A stretch of DNA of 64,000 nt from Vibrio agarivorans (GCF_030409635.1 NZ_JAUFQF010000004.1:840241-904240); one strand, 5' to 3'. Counted from the stretch's first letter, positions 1 to 10,161 are shown. The notes: generated from the letters alone by a model not told the origin. Numbers and translations: made by a program.

Positions 1-48
1 GCACCTGCTACTGGTCATTACAAGGTCGAGTGGGTTGTTCCTGAGTAA
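1..48 (+). CDS. C-terminal tail of an unidentified protein (partial)
   Basis: Reading frame 1 is open from the window edge to a TAA at 46-48 and gives the last 15 residues, ending in GHYKVEWVVPE. A strong stem-loop follows at 66-93, as expected after the end of a transcript. This is too little sequence to assign a family, so no function is proposed. Confidence 0.6.
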   Translation, partial: APATGHYKVEWVVPE

Positions 49-65
49 CCCTTTACGCATCTAAC

Positions 66-93
66 TTTCAGGCACACATCGTTGTGCCTGAAA
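66..93 (+). terminator. Stem-loop after the upstream gene
   Basis: A perfect 11-bp inverted repeat (TTTCAGGCACA / TGTGCCTGAAA) with a 6-nt loop starts 18 bases after the stop codon. The U-run after it is short and broken, so termination may be imperfect. Confidence 0.6.
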
Positions 94-338
94 AGCCTTT
101 CCCTAACTTCATTTCGTCTAATATTAGCGAGTGGCGTCTTACGTTCGCGGTCTATCAACAAGATACTCATCGTTATTAGTCATAATCAAACTCACTTTTT
201 CCCATTAGATAAAGTTGCTAGACTCATCGTACTATTAAGGATATCGATTCCTATATGTTCAGTATTGAGTTTGGTGATTTCACCCCAATCTAGTTCTTAT
301 AGGCAATCCACAAAATCAATAAGCTCCTGGAGAAAGTA
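94..338. other. Gene-free stretch upstream of gor
   Basis: About 245 bases hold no convincing gene. An 85-codon frame running into gor is open, but its composition and lack of a ribosome site argue against coding. The promoter of gor should lie here; I do not see a convincing consensus -35/-10 pair. Confidence 0.4.
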
Positions 339-1694
339 ATGGCAACACATTTTGACTATATCTGTATTGGTGGCGGAAGCGGCGGTATCGCATCAGCAAA
401 CCGCGCAGCTATGTACGGTGCAAAGGTCGCACTTATCGAAGCGCAAGACTTGGGTGGTACATGTGTAAACGTAGGTTGTGTACCGAAGAAGGTCATGTGG
501 CATGGTGCACAAGTTGCTGAAGCGATGAACCTTTACGCTCCAGATTACGGCTTTGATGTGGATGTGAAAGGCTTTGACTGGGGTAAGCTTGTAGAAAGCC
601 GTCAAGCTTATATCGGTCGTATTCACCAATCTTACGACCGCGTATTGGGCAACAACAAAGTGAATGTGATTAAAGGCTTCGCTAAGTTTGTTGACGAAAA
701 AACCGTTGAAGTAAACGGCGAGCATTACACGGCTGATCACATCCTGATCGCAGTTGGTGGACGCCCTACCATTCCAAATATTCCAGGTGCTGAACACGGC
801 ATCGACTCAAATGGCTTCTTTGATCTTGCTGAGCAACCAAAACGCGTTGCTGTGATCGGTGCAGGCTACATTGCGGTTGAAATTGCAGGTGTGTTGCACG
901 CGCTAGGCACAGAAACCCACCTGTTCTGCCGTAAAGAGACGCCAATCCGTAGCTTTGACCCAATGATCATTGAGACACTGGTTGAAGTAATGGAAGCAGA
1001 AGGTCCTACGCTGCACAACAACTCCGTGCCAAAAGAGATCGTTAAAGAAGCCGATGGCAGCTTAACGCTTCACCTAGAAAACGGTAACAGCCAAAACGTA
1101 GACAAAGTGATTTGGGCGATAGGTCGCCATCCAGCAACGGATGCAATTAATCTCGACTCTACCGGTGTTGCGACTAATGAGCGCGGCTACATTAAGGTAG
1201 ATGAATACCAAGAAACAAACGTGAAAGGCATCTACTGTGTAGGTGACATCATGGAAGGCGGTATTGAACTAACTCCTGTTGCGGTCAAAGCAGGTCGCCA
1301 ACTTTCTGAGCGTCTGTTTAACAACAAACCCGATGCGAAAATGGACTACGACCTTGTTCCAACGGTTGTTTTCAGCCACCCACCAATCGGTACTATCGGC
1401 CTGACAACACAGGAAGCGGAAGAGCAATACGGTAAAGACAATGTGAAAGTCTACACTTCTGGCTTTACTGCGATGTACACCGCGGTAACTAAGCACCGTC
1501 AACCATGTAAGATGAAGCTAGTTTGTGCGGGTGAAGATGAGAAAGTCGTTGGTCTTCACGGCATTGGCTTCACGGTTGATGAAATGATTCAAGGCTTTGC
1601 GGTTGCAATGAAGATGGGCGCAACTAAAGCAGATTTTGATGCTGTTGTCGCCATCCACCCTACTGGCAGCGAAGAGTTCGTCACCATGAGATAG
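339..1694 (+). CDS. gor: Glutathione reductase
   Basis: NADPH-dependent flavoenzyme that reduces glutathione disulfide to glutathione in the cytoplasm, keeping the thiol pool reduced. The 451-residue length is normal for the family. The FAD-binding GGGSGG lies at residues 11-16, the redox-active disulfide at Cys42 and Cys47 (TCVNVGC), the NADPH-binding GAGYIAVE near residue 173, and the C-terminal HPTGSEE with the catalytic His at about residue 440. The start is preceded by TGGAGAAAG. The gene appears to be transcribed alone, since it has its own terminator. Lipoamide dehydrogenase is the nearest alternative, but the overall sequence is of the glutathione reductase type. Confidence 0.97.
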   Translation: MATHFDYICIGGGSGGIASANRAAMYGAKVALIEAQDLGGTCVNVGCVPKKVMWHGAQVAEAMNLYAPDYGFDVDVKGFDWGKLVESRQAYIGRIHQSYDRVLGNNKVNVIKGFAKFVDEKTVEVNGEHYTADHILIAVGGRPTIPNIPGAEHGIDSNGFFDLAEQPKRVAVIGAGYIAVEIAGVLHALGTETHLFCRKETPIRSFDPMIIETLVEVMEAEGPTLHNNSVPKEIVKEADGSLTLHLENGNSQNVDKVIWAIGRHPATDAINLDSTGVATNERGYIKVDEYQETNVKGIYCVGDIMEGGIELTPVAVKAGRQLSERLFNNKPDAKMDYDLVPTVVFSHPPIGTIGLTTQEAEEQYGKDNVKVYTSGFTAMYTAVTKHRQPCKMKLVCAGEDEKVVGLHGIGFTVDEMIQGFAVAMKMGATKADFDAVVAIHPTGSEEFVTMR

Positions 1695-1722
1695 GGCACA
1701 CGCCTATCTCGTCGCAATTGAT

Positions 1723-1762
1723 AAAAGCCACTGAGCAAACAAAATCTCAGTGGCTTTTCTTT
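1723..1762 (+). terminator. Rho-independent terminator of gor
   Basis: A 13-bp perfect stem (AAAAGCCACTGAG / CTCAGTGGCTTTT) with a 10-nt loop, ending in a T-rich tract. It lies 28 bases after the gor stop codon. Confidence 0.9.
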
Positions 1763-1885
1763 ATCCAGCCTAGTCGCGGATAAGGCAATGAAACATCCTG
1801 TCACCCTATAGGCATTTGCGTTTTACCCACACTTGGATACTATTTCCAGCCATTTACTCTCTTTGTGTACCAAAACAGGACAGCT

Positions 1886-2581
1886 ATGAGTCAAAGTAAC
1901 AACAAAAAGCCCAACCCACTGTTTGAGGTGGCCTTTAACGTCTTGATCCCATCGTTCATTTTAATGAAGTTCAGTGGTGATGAGCACTTAGGCGCGGTCA
2001 TGGCACTGGTTGTCGGTCTCGCATTTCCTGTGGTTTATGGTGGCTATGAGCTGATAAACAATAAGAAGTTTAACTTTATCGCTGCACTTGGCTTTATCAG
2101 CGTGTTGCTCACCGGTGGTATTGGCCTACTAGAGTTAGACACTCGCTGGTTGGCTCTAAAAGAAGCACTGATCCCAGGGCTGATTGGTATCGCGATTTTC
2201 GTCTCTACGTACACTCGCTACCCTGTAGTGAAAAAGGTTCTATTTAACGACACCGTGTTGAACTTACCACTTATCAAAGAGCGTCTGGCACAAAGCGGTA
2301 ATGAGCAAGCATTTGAACGCTGTCTATTGCGCTCTAATCATCTATTTGCGACCACGTTTTTCTTCTCTTCTGCGATGAACTACTTCCTTGCTACATGGAT
2401 TGTAACCAGTCCAGCAGGCACAGCAGCATTCAATGAAGAAGTCGGTAAGCTCGCGCTATATAGCTACCCTGCAATCGCTATCCCTAGCATGATTATGATG
2501 ATGGCTATCTTCTATTATATTTGGAAAAAAATCAGCAGCATGACATCGCTAACTGCTGAAGAGGTTTTCCATTCTAGTTGA
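1886..2581 (+). CDS. Conserved integral membrane protein (VC0807-like)
   Basis: A 231-residue, strongly hydrophobic protein with about six membrane segments. Segments are visible near residues 15-35, 38-55, 65-85 and 95-115, and two more follow in the C-terminal third, separated by a polar loop (residues about 120-150). The pattern PNPLFE near the N-terminus followed by KF(S)GDE.LG resembles the Vibrio VC0807 family of inner membrane proteins; this assignment is from memory of the family. The ATG at 1886 is chosen over an upstream GTG at 1865 because AGGACAG lies at the right distance before it. No function is known to me. It stands alone between two terminators. Confidence 0.8.
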   Translation: MSQSNNKKPNPLFEVAFNVLIPSFILMKFSGDEHLGAVMALVVGLAFPVVYGGYELINNKKFNFIAALGFISVLLTGGIGLLELDTRWLALKEALIPGLIGIAIFVSTYTRYPVVKKVLFNDTVLNLPLIKERLAQSGNEQAFERCLLRSNHLFATTFFFSSAMNYFLATWIVTSPAGTAAFNEEVGKLALYSYPAIAIPSMIMMMAIFYYIWKKISSMTSLTAEEVFHSS

Positions 2582-2609
2582 TAGGCAAATCGAACTAATA
2601 CTCGCACTC

Positions 2610-2645
2610 AGAAAGGGGCATCACTTGGTTGGTGCCCCTTTCTCT
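2610..2645 (+). terminator. Rho-independent terminator
   Basis: An 11-bp stem (AGAAAGGGGCA / TGCCCCTTTCT) followed by TTTT, 28 bases after the membrane-protein gene. Confidence 0.85.
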
Positions 2646-2781
2646 TTTATGATTTATGACCCAATAATCCTCATCTATTGATAGATAGCTGTGACTTAAG
2701 TCAACTCTCAATAACTTACCCATCACGCATTTCCCAGAGCGAGAATAGTATAAAGTCTGTTAGTGTATATGGAGCAACATT

Positions 2782-3282
2782 ATGCTTGGCAGTAGCATTA
2801 TCGTCATGGGAGTTAGCGCTTGTGGCAAAAGCACAATCGGTGAGCTTTTAGCACATAAACTTGGCTATAAGTTCATAGACGGAGACGACCTTCATCCGCA
2901 AGAAAATATTCTAAAAATGTCATCTGGCCAGCCATTGAACGATAGCGATCGCTTGCCATGGCTAGAGTGCATTCGTGACGCTGCTCATCGCTTCGAAAGA
3001 AACAAAGAGAACAGTATTATTGTCTGCTCAGCACTCAAGAGAAAATATCGCGATCAAATCCGAGAGGGAAACCAAAATGTTACCTTCATTTTTCTAGATG
3101 GTAGTATTGATTTAATACTTGAACGTATCCGTGCGCGCCAAGGGCATTTTATGCAAGAGGGTATGGTGAAAAGCCAGTTTGAAACACTTGAGCGCCCATA
3201 CGGTGAACCCAACACCATATTTATCAACATTGATGCGCCTATCGATGAAATTGTCGAGCAGGCAATTCAGCAAATAAGTTGA
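2782..3282 (+). CDS. gntK: Gluconokinase, GntK type
   Basis: Phosphorylates D-gluconate to 6-phosphogluconate with ATP, feeding the Entner-Doudoroff or pentose phosphate route. The 166 residues match the short thermoresistant GntK family. The P-loop GVSACGKST is at residues 10-18, DGDDLHP follows near residue 33, and the NDSDRLPWL motif near 52 is diagnostic. TGGAG lies 8 bases before the ATG. No gluconate transporter or dehydratase gene is adjacent, so the gene is an isolated one here. A 12-bp palindrome 80 bases upstream may be an operator. Confidence 0.95.
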   Translation: MLGSSIIVMGVSACGKSTIGELLAHKLGYKFIDGDDLHPQENILKMSSGQPLNDSDRLPWLECIRDAAHRFERNKENSIIVCSALKRKYRDQIREGNQNVTFIFLDGSIDLILERIRARQGHFMQEGMVKSQFETLERPYGEPNTIFINIDAPIDEIVEQAIQQIS

Positions 3283-3316
3283 GTTTTTCGCAAATCTATC
3301 AATATTCGAATGCAGA

Positions 3317-3353
3317 GTTTTGGGGAGCTTTACCAATAATACTCCCCAAAAAC
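3317..3353. terminator. Bidirectional terminator between gntK and metJ
   Basis: GTTTTGGGGAG / CTCCCCAAAAAC arms around a 14-nt loop, with T-rich flanks on both strands. It lies between the convergent ends of gntK and metJ and can serve both. Confidence 0.8.
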
Positions 3354-3372
3354 CTATCGACGATAAACTTTC

Positions 3373-3693
3373 CTATTCTTCGTCAAACGCTTCAAACTCG
3401 ATACCCATCTCTGTCATCAGCGCTTTCGCTTCTGCAGGAATTTCATCAGGGCGGTCTTTTCGCAAATCTTCGTCTGTCGGTAAAGGCTGGCCAGTGTATG
3501 CGTGCAGAAATGCCTCACATAGCAGCTCACTGTTTGTCGCATGGCGTAGGTTATTAATTTGGCGGCGAGTACGTTCATCCGTCAATACTTTCAGTACTTT
3601 AAGAGGGATAGATACTGTGATTTTTTTTACTTGCTCGCTTTTTTTACCATGCTCAGCATAAGGGCTAATGTATTCGCCATTCCAGTCTGCCAT
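3373..3693 (-). CDS. metJ: Methionine regulon repressor MetJ
   Basis: Ribbon-helix-helix repressor that uses S-adenosylmethionine as corepressor and binds tandem 8-bp met boxes. The 106-residue protein begins [10 protein letters not shown] and carries the DNA-contacting strand [15 protein letters not shown] near residues 23-37, followed by the conserved [23 protein letters not shown] helices. Length and sequence are those of the gamma-proteobacterial family. It is transcribed divergently from metB, and four consecutive met boxes lie between the two genes, so MetJ probably controls itself and metBL from the same operator. Confidence 0.98.
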   Translation of the reverse strand: MADWNGEYISPYAEHGKKSEQVKKITVSIPLKVLKVLTDERTRRQINNLRHATNSELLCEAFLHAYTGQPLPTDEDLRKDRPDEIPAEAKALMTEMGIEFEAFDEE

Positions 3694-3766
3694 GAGACAC
3701 CTTTCAATCGTCGTTGTTCTAAATAGATAAGGGGGAGATTTTAGCCGGATTTAAGGCTAAGAGCAA

Positions 3767-3798
3767 AGACATATAGACGTCTAGAAGTGTTGACGTCT
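3767..3798. promoter_or_regulatory. MetJ operator (four tandem met boxes)
   Basis: Consecutive 8-mers at 3767, 3775, 3783 and 3791 read AGACATAT, AGACGTCT, AGAAGTGT and TGACGTCT, matching the met box AGACGTCT at 6, 8, 6 and 7 of 8 positions. The last box overlaps a possible -35 (TTGACG, 3790-3795) for metB. Confidence 0.9.
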
Positions 3799-3836
3799 CA
3801 CATTATGAAAAGTAAAGTGTCGGTTAATGGATTAAG

Positions 3837-3867
3837 AAACGTTTATAACAGATTTAGATAAACGTTT
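3837..3867. repeat. Inverted repeat in the metB leader, two AAACGTTT cores
   Basis: AAACGTTTAT at 3837-3846 and its exact reverse complement at 3858-3867, separated by 11 bases. Each arm contains the palindrome AAACGTTT, with centres 23 bp apart. It may act as a paired operator for a LacI-family protein or as a hairpin in the metB mRNA. Confidence 0.6.
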
Positions 3868-3903
3868 TGTGAAGCACTATCACTCTTTGGGAAGGACACT
3901 CTT

Positions 3904-5070
3904 ATGAGCGCACGCAAGCCTGCGACAATTGCCGTTCGCACCGGCATCGAATCAGACACTCAACACCATGCGGTTGTTCCACCCATTTACCTCTCCACCA
4001 ACTATGGTTTTCCGGCCTTTGGCGAAGTCCCAAATTATGACTATACGCGTTCTGGCAACCCAAATCGAGGCCTCCTAGAGCAAGCGCTTTATGAGCTCGA
4101 ATCAGGAAAAGGGGCGGTAGTCACAAACTGTGGCACCTCAGCTCTAAACTTGTGGGTTTCTGCATTTCTCGGCCCTGACGATCTTATCATTGCTCCACAC
4201 GACTGTTACGGCGGTACATACCGTTTGTTCAATACTCGTGCGCAAAAGGGCGACTTCAAAGTACAGTTTGTTGACCAAACCGACACGCAAGCACTCAATG
4301 AAGCACTTGAAAAGAAGCCAAAGCTTATCTTGTTAGAAACACCATCGAACCCGCTGGTTCGAGTGGTGGACATTGCCGCTATTTGTCAGCAAGCGAAACA
4401 GGTTGGCGCTCTGGTTGCTGTCGATAATACCTTTTTGACACCTGTGTACCAAAAGCCTTTAGAGCTCGGTGCAGACTTCGTTATCCACTCTACGACTAAG
4501 TACATCAATGGCCACTCTGACGTCATTGGTGGTGTGGTGATCACGAAAACAGAAGAGCATGCCGAGGAGCTCGCTTGGTGGGGTAACTGCATTGGCGCAA
4601 CCGGTACTCCTTTTGATAGTTACATGACTCTGCGCGGTATACGTACCCTCGGAGCTCGCATGCGAGTGCATGAAGAGAGTTCACAGCAAATCCTCGACTG
4701 CCTGATTAATGAGCCCCTAGTAAGCAAGGTCTACCACCCTAGCCTACCAAGCCACCCAGGTCATGAGATTGCGAAAAAACAGCAGTCAGGTTTCGGGTCA
4801 ATGCTCAGCTTTGAGTTCGGCGGCTCATTTGAGCAACTTAAATTCTTTGTCGGTAAGCTCGAGCTCTTTTCTTTAGCAGAGTCACTCGGTGGGGTAGAAA
4901 GCCTTATTTGCCACCCTGCATCGATGACACACCGCGCAATGGGCGAAGAAGCTCTAGCAGAAGCAGGAGTGACACAATATCTGTTACGTCTGTCTGTCGG
5001 CCTAGAAGACTGCCAAGATCTGATTGCCGATCTAGAACAAGCATTCGCTCAAGCGAAGGAGGCATTTTAA
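3904..5070 (+). CDS. metB: Cystathionine gamma-synthase
   Basis: PLP enzyme that condenses an O-acylated homoserine with cysteine to form cystathionine, the first transsulfuration step to methionine. The 388 residues are the normal length. The PLP-binding lysine is Lys199 in STTKYINGHSDVIGG, and the family signature around DNTFLTP precedes it. GGAAGGA precedes the ATG. It is followed after one base by metL, forming the metBL operon. Cystathionine beta-lyase is a homologue, but the context (metJ, metL) and sequence favour metB. Confidence 0.96.
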   Translation: MSARKPATIAVRTGIESDTQHHAVVPPIYLSTNYGFPAFGEVPNYDYTRSGNPNRGLLEQALYELESGKGAVVTNCGTSALNLWVSAFLGPDDLIIAPHDCYGGTYRLFNTRAQKGDFKVQFVDQTDTQALNEALEKKPKLILLETPSNPLVRVVDIAAICQQAKQVGALVAVDNTFLTPVYQKPLELGADFVIHSTTKYINGHSDVIGGVVITKTEEHAEELAWWGNCIGATGTPFDSYMTLRGIRTLGARMRVHEESSQQILDCLINEPLVSKVYHPSLPSHPGHEIAKKQQSGFGSMLSFEFGGSFEQLKFFVGKLELFSLAESLGGVESLICHPASMTHRAMGEEALAEAGVTQYLLRLSVGLEDCQDLIADLEQAFAQAKEAF

Positions 5071-5071
5071 A

Positions 5072-7486
5072 ATGACTCACCCACGTCAGTTACACAAATT
5101 TGGTGGCAGTAGCTTAGCTAACCCTGAGTGCTATCGCCGAGTTGTCAATATCCTTAAAGACTACTCGAACAGCAATGATCTGATTGTCGTCTCTGCTGCT
5201 GGCAAAACAACCAACCGCCTGATTGAGTTTCTCGATAACCTTGAGCGTGATGGACGCTTGGCACATGAGACACTACAAGAGTTAAGGCAGTTTCAGATTG
5301 AATTAGTAGAAAGCCTCATCACTCAAACAGACACAAAAGCGCGCCTACTTGATCACTTGATCACCGAGTTCAGCGCACTGGGTGAAGTGGCTTACCCCGT
5401 TAGTGCTAAGACACGCGCCTCAGTGCTAGGTCATGGCGAAATGTGGTCGGCACGACTGTTAGCCAATCTACTTAACGAGCAAGACCTCAATGCTGTAGAG
5501 CAGGACTCTCGTCAATTTCTGCGTGCCGAAATCGGCACTCAACCCGAAGTAGATCGCGGCGCCTCATACCCACTACTCAAAGAGGTTTTAGCACAGCATA
5601 GCCAGTACCGAATCGTATTCACTGGCTTCATGGCACAGAACCATCAAGGCGAAACCGTGCTGCTTGGCCGCAACGGGTCAGACTATTCTGCAACCATTAT
5701 TGGTGCACTAGCCGAGGTTTCACGCGTTACTATCTGGAGTGATGTTGCTGGGGTATACAGCGCCGATCCGCGTATTGTCTCCGATGCCTGTCTGTTGCCA
5801 CTGCTGCGCCTAGATGAAGCTAGTGAACTAGCACGCCTAGCCGCACCAGTCTTGCACAGTCGTACACTTCAGCCTGTCGCACAAAGTGCAATGGATCTTC
5901 ACCTACGCTGTAGCTACGAACCAGAGGCTGGTTCAACCCGTATCGAACGTGTATTGGCTTCCGGTCGTGGTGCTAAAATTATCACCTCACTTGATGATGT
6001 ATTACTCATTCAACTGCGCTTTGCTCACAATCATGACTATCAACGTGCGCAGCAAAATGTGCTGAAAAAACTGAAACAAGCACAGCTAGAGCCCCTGGCT
6101 TACGAGAGCCAAGCTGATCAATACTTATTGCAATTGGCCTATACCCAAGAGATTGCTAACGGTGCTCTAGCCTTTTTACAAGACGCTGCGATTGAAGCAG
6201 AACTTAAGCTCAAAGAAGGCTTCTCACTGTTGGCAGCAGTTGGAGCAGGCGTCAGTAAAAATCCAAACCACTGCTTTGGGTTTTATCAACAACTGAAGAG
6301 CTCTGCAATTGAGTTTATTGCAGAGTCAGAGTCTGGGCTTAGTCTTGTGGCGGTGACACGTAAACTCGATGTAGAGCCACTCGTAAGCCGTTTGCACTCT
6401 CAGCTATTCCAAGCCCAAAAACGAGTAGCCATTGCCTTGTGTGGTAAAGGCAACATTGGCTCGAGTTGGTTAAGCTTATTTGCAACACAAAAAGAAGAGC
6501 TCGAAAAGCGTCACAACATGAACTTTGAGCTCGTTGCCGTGATAGATAGCCAAACCTACTGGTTTAAACCGCAAGGGATAAACCCGCAGACTATCGAGAC
6601 CTCCTTCGATGATGAATCCATTCCCCACGACGGTAAAAGCTGGATCGAGCAACTCGGTGCGCTACAAGATTATGATGACCTCGTCGTGCTGGATGTAACC
6701 GCCAGCTCTCAATTAGCAGAACAATACCTCGATATTGCCCAACAAGGCATGCACTTGATTTCTGCAAATAAAGTCGCCGGCTCAGCATCTAGTGAATATT
6801 ACCATCAAGTTCAAGATGCCTTCGCGAAGATAAACCGTCACTGGTTTTATAACGCAACGGTAGGCGCAGGGTTACCGATAAACCATACCGTTCGAGATCT
6901 ACGAGAGAGTGGTGACGAGATCGTTACTCTGTCAGGTATTTTCTCTGGCACTCTCTCGTGGTTGTTCCAGCAATACGATGGTTCTATCCCCTTTAGTGAG
7001 CTGGTCGACCTGGCTTGGCAACAAGGCTTAACAGAGCCAGACCCTCGCTCGGACTTAGACGGCTCTGATGTTATGCGTAAGCTGGTCATTTTGGCTCGCG
7101 AGTCTGGCCTCTTCATTGAGCCAGAAAAGGTCAAAGTCGAATCGCTGGTTCCACAAGAGCTCCGAGATATGACACTCGATGGCTTCTTCGATAATGGGAT
7201 TGTCCTTAGCGAAGCACTCGCGGAACGCTTGGAGAAAGCGCAGAGCGAAGACAAGGTTTTGCGTTATGTCGCTCGACTAGAGAAAAATGGAGAAGCGACG
7301 GTAGGCGTTGAAGCACTCAACAAAGAGCACGCACTCGCCAACCTCTTACCGTGTGACAATATCTTCGCCATTGAGAGCAAATGGTATAAAGACAACCCGT
7401 TAGTCATCCGCGGGCCAGGTGCAGGCCGAGAAGTGACAGCAGGTGCGCTGCAGTCGGATCTCAATCTGCTTGCTGGAAGACTATAA
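5072..7486 (+). CDS. metL: Bifunctional aspartokinase II / homoserine dehydrogenase II
   Basis: Catalyses both the first step (aspartate phosphorylation) and the third step (aspartate semialdehyde to homoserine) of the aspartate pathway, supplying homoserine to metB. The 804-residue protein has an N-terminal kinase beginning HKFGGSS (residues 8-14) and a C-terminal dehydrogenase whose NAD(P) site is GKGNIGSSW near residue 457. SANKVAG and the GLTEPDPRSDLDGSDV motif follow. The AGGAGG site lies inside the end of metB, and the start follows the metB stop by one base, so translation is probably coupled. Control is through the MetJ operator upstream of metB. Confidence 0.97.
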   Translation: MTHPRQLHKFGGSSLANPECYRRVVNILKDYSNSNDLIVVSAAGKTTNRLIEFLDNLERDGRLAHETLQELRQFQIELVESLITQTDTKARLLDHLITEFSALGEVAYPVSAKTRASVLGHGEMWSARLLANLLNEQDLNAVEQDSRQFLRAEIGTQPEVDRGASYPLLKEVLAQHSQYRIVFTGFMAQNHQGETVLLGRNGSDYSATIIGALAEVSRVTIWSDVAGVYSADPRIVSDACLLPLLRLDEASELARLAAPVLHSRTLQPVAQSAMDLHLRCSYEPEAGSTRIERVLASGRGAKIITSLDDVLLIQLRFAHNHDYQRAQQNVLKKLKQAQLEPLAYESQADQYLLQLAYTQEIANGALAFLQDAAIEAELKLKEGFSLLAAVGAGVSKNPNHCFGFYQQLKSSAIEFIAESESGLSLVAVTRKLDVEPLVSRLHSQLFQAQKRVAIALCGKGNIGSSWLSLFATQKEELEKRHNMNFELVAVIDSQTYWFKPQGINPQTIETSFDDESIPHDGKSWIEQLGALQDYDDLVVLDVTASSQLAEQYLDIAQQGMHLISANKVAGSASSEYYHQVQDAFAKINRHWFYNATVGAGLPINHTVRDLRESGDEIVTLSGIFSGTLSWLFQQYDGSIPFSELVDLAWQQGLTEPDPRSDLDGSDVMRKLVILARESGLFIEPEKVKVESLVPQELRDMTLDGFFDNGIVLSEALAERLEKAQSEDKVLRYVARLEKNGEATVGVEALNKEHALANLLPCDNIFAIESKWYKDNPLVIRGPGAGREVTAGALQSDLNLLAGRL

Positions 7487-7492
7487 CTCCCT

Positions 7493-7527
7493 TTGGGCTG
7501 GCCACACGGTCAGCCCAATTGTCCTTT
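7493..7527 (+). terminator. Terminator after metBL
   Basis: TTGGGCTG / CAGCCCAA arms enclose a 10-nt loop, followed by TTGTCCTTT. The stem is good but the T-run is interrupted. Confidence 0.7.
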
Positions 7528-7613
7528 ACCACCGTTTCAAAAAACCTCATCTTCTACATGAAGAAATTTCATAGTATTGCCATTGACATTAATCTGCTTT
7601 CATTACATCCTGT

Positions 7614-8579
<966 letters not shown>

Positions 8580-8597
8580 AATCGATACCCAGATAGC

Positions 8598-8628
8598 AAA
8601 AGAGCCGACCTTGGTCAGCTCTTTTTTA
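8598..8628 (+). terminator. Rho-independent terminator of metF
   Basis: AAAAGAGC-CGACC / GGTC-A-GCTCTTTT with a two-base loop region and a run of six T. It may also serve the convergent zapB. Confidence 0.85.
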
Positions 8629-8640
8629 ATTCGATTGGGA

Positions 8641-8883
8641 TTACTCTACTTCATCCATTTTTCCTAGCAAGCCGCGAATACGCTCTTGCCAAGCTTGATG
8701 CTCTTGTTGCATCTGTTGAATTTTACCTTCTAGATCATCACGACCAGAACGCAGTTCAGTCGCTTCTGACTCTAATTGTGACTTCTCACCTTTCAACTCT
8801 TCTACTTCCATCTGAAGAAGAGTGATCGTGTCAACTGCAGTTTGGATTTTTGCTTCCAATTGCTCTAATACTTCAAAAGACAT
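8641..8883 (-). CDS. zapB: Cell division protein ZapB
   Basis: Small coiled-coil protein that joins the Z-ring through ZapA and organises division. The 80 residues are almost wholly heptad-like (SFEVLEQLEAKIQTAVDTI, then repeated EVEELKGEKSQLE segments), acidic, and lack any enzyme motif. Length and N-terminus match the enterobacterial and Vibrio ZapB. It is divergent from glpX, an arrangement also known near glpFKX in Escherichia coli. Confidence 0.92.
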   Translation of the reverse strand: MSFEVLEQLEAKIQTAVDTITLLQMEVEELKGEKSQLESEATELRSGRDDLEGKIQQMQQEHQAWQERIRGLLGKMDEVE

Positions 8884-9062
8884 CGTCGCCTACCTTTAAT
8901 TATCCGTTTTGAATGAAGTGTTCTTCACTGTATGCCCCATTCTACCTAGCACTGTGCATAGAAACACCTGCTATCTTGAGAAAATGTGTCATTTGCACAA
9001 AAAACCGTCAACCTTGACTTTGTGCTGTCATTTACACCACTTTTGATCTCGGTTAAGCAAAA

Positions 9063-9078
9063 AAGCAAACGTTTACTA
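9063..9078. promoter_or_regulatory. PurR-like operator upstream of glpX
   Basis: AAGCAAACGTTTACTA matches the PurR consensus ANGCAAACGTTTNCNT at all but the last position. It lies 60 bases before the glpX start and just upstream of a possible -10 (TAGAAT, 9089-9094). Another LacI-family protein could be the ligand. Confidence 0.55.
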
Positions 9079-9137
9079 GCGACTGTGTTAGAATCTGCGC
9101 GACCAAAATCTTTCCCCTATTTACTCTTGGAGTCATC

Positions 9138-10145
9138 ATGAAACGCGATTTAGCAATGGCCTTTTCACGTGTTACTGAAGGTGCAGCACTGGCTGGTTAT
9201 AAATGGTTAGGCCGTGGCGATAAGAACGCTGCCGATGGCGCTGCCGTTGAGGTAATGCGTACTCTTCTAAACAAAACCGAGATCAGCGGTGAAATTGTTA
9301 TCGGTGAAGGTGAGATTGATGACGCGCCAATGCTATACATTGGTGAGCAAGTAGGCGTAGGTGGTGATGCTGTTGATATCGCAGTAGACCCAATTGAAGG
9401 TACACGTATGACTGCCATGGGCCAGTCAAACGCACTTGCTGTATTAGCAGCAGGCGAGAAAGGCAGCTTCTTGAAAGCACCGGATATGTACATGGAAAAA
9501 CTGGTTGTTGGTCCAGGCGCAAAAGGCTGCATCGACCTACACAAACCACTGAAAGAGAATATCGAAAACGTAGCAAAAGCGTTGGGTAAATCTGTCGACA
9601 CCATGGTTGTTGTTACTTTAGCGAAACCTCGTCATGACGGCGTAATCGCTGAGATGCAAGCGATGGGTGTTCGTGTATTTGCTGTGCCAGATGGCGACGT
9701 AGCTGCCTCTATCTTAACGTGCATGCCAGACAGTGAAGTTGATATGATGTACTGCATCGGCGGTGCACCTGAAGGTGTGGTTTCTGCTGCTGTAATTCGA
9801 GCGCTTGATGGTGACATGCATGGCCGCCTGCTTCCTCGTCACGATGTAAAAGGCGATAGCGAAGAGAACCGCATCTACGGCGCAGCAGAGCTTCGTCGTT
9901 GTGAAGAGATGGGCGTTGAGGCGCATAAAGTACTTAAGATGGAAGATATGGCGCGCAGCGATAATGTCGTATTTGCAGCCACGGGTATTACTAAGGGCGA
10001 TCTTCTTGAAGGTATCACTCGCCAAGGTAACATTGCGACTACAGAGACTCTACTTATTCGTGGTCGCTGTCGTACTATTCGCCGCATCAAGTCGACACAC
10101 TACCTTGAGCGTAAAGATCCAGAAGTACGCGATATCATTCTTTAA
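9138..10145 (+). CDS. glpX: Fructose-1,6-bisphosphatase, class II
   Basis: Hydrolyses fructose 1,6-bisphosphate to fructose 6-phosphate in gluconeogenesis. The 335 residues are the family length. Metal-binding motifs of the class are visible: GEIVIGEGEIDDAP near residues 52-65, DPIEGTRM near 85, and the CIGGAPEGVV segment near 210. TTGGAG precedes the ATG. It is monocistronic here and not joined to glpFK. A PurR-like box in the promoter region suggests control by a LacI-family repressor. Confidence 0.96.
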   Translation: MKRDLAMAFSRVTEGAALAGYKWLGRGDKNAADGAAVEVMRTLLNKTEISGEIVIGEGEIDDAPMLYIGEQVGVGGDAVDIAVDPIEGTRMTAMGQSNALAVLAAGEKGSFLKAPDMYMEKLVVGPGAKGCIDLHKPLKENIENVAKALGKSVDTMVVVTLAKPRHDGVIAEMQAMGVRVFAVPDGDVAASILTCMPDSEVDMMYCIGGAPEGVVSAAVIRALDGDMHGRLLPRHDVKGDSEENRIYGAAELRRCEEMGVEAHKVLKMEDMARSDNVVFAATGITKGDLLEGITRQGNIATTETLLIRGRCRTIRRIKSTHYLERKDPEVRDIIL

Positions 10146-10161
10146 TTTAGAATCAAGTAAG

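Noticed and set aside
82..339. 85-codon frame upstream of gor
   Set aside because: No ribosome site, no recognisable sequence, and it ends on the gor start codon; it looks like non-coding leader.
3279..3661. Plus-strand frames opposite metJ
   Set aside because: They are antisense shadows of the certain metJ gene.
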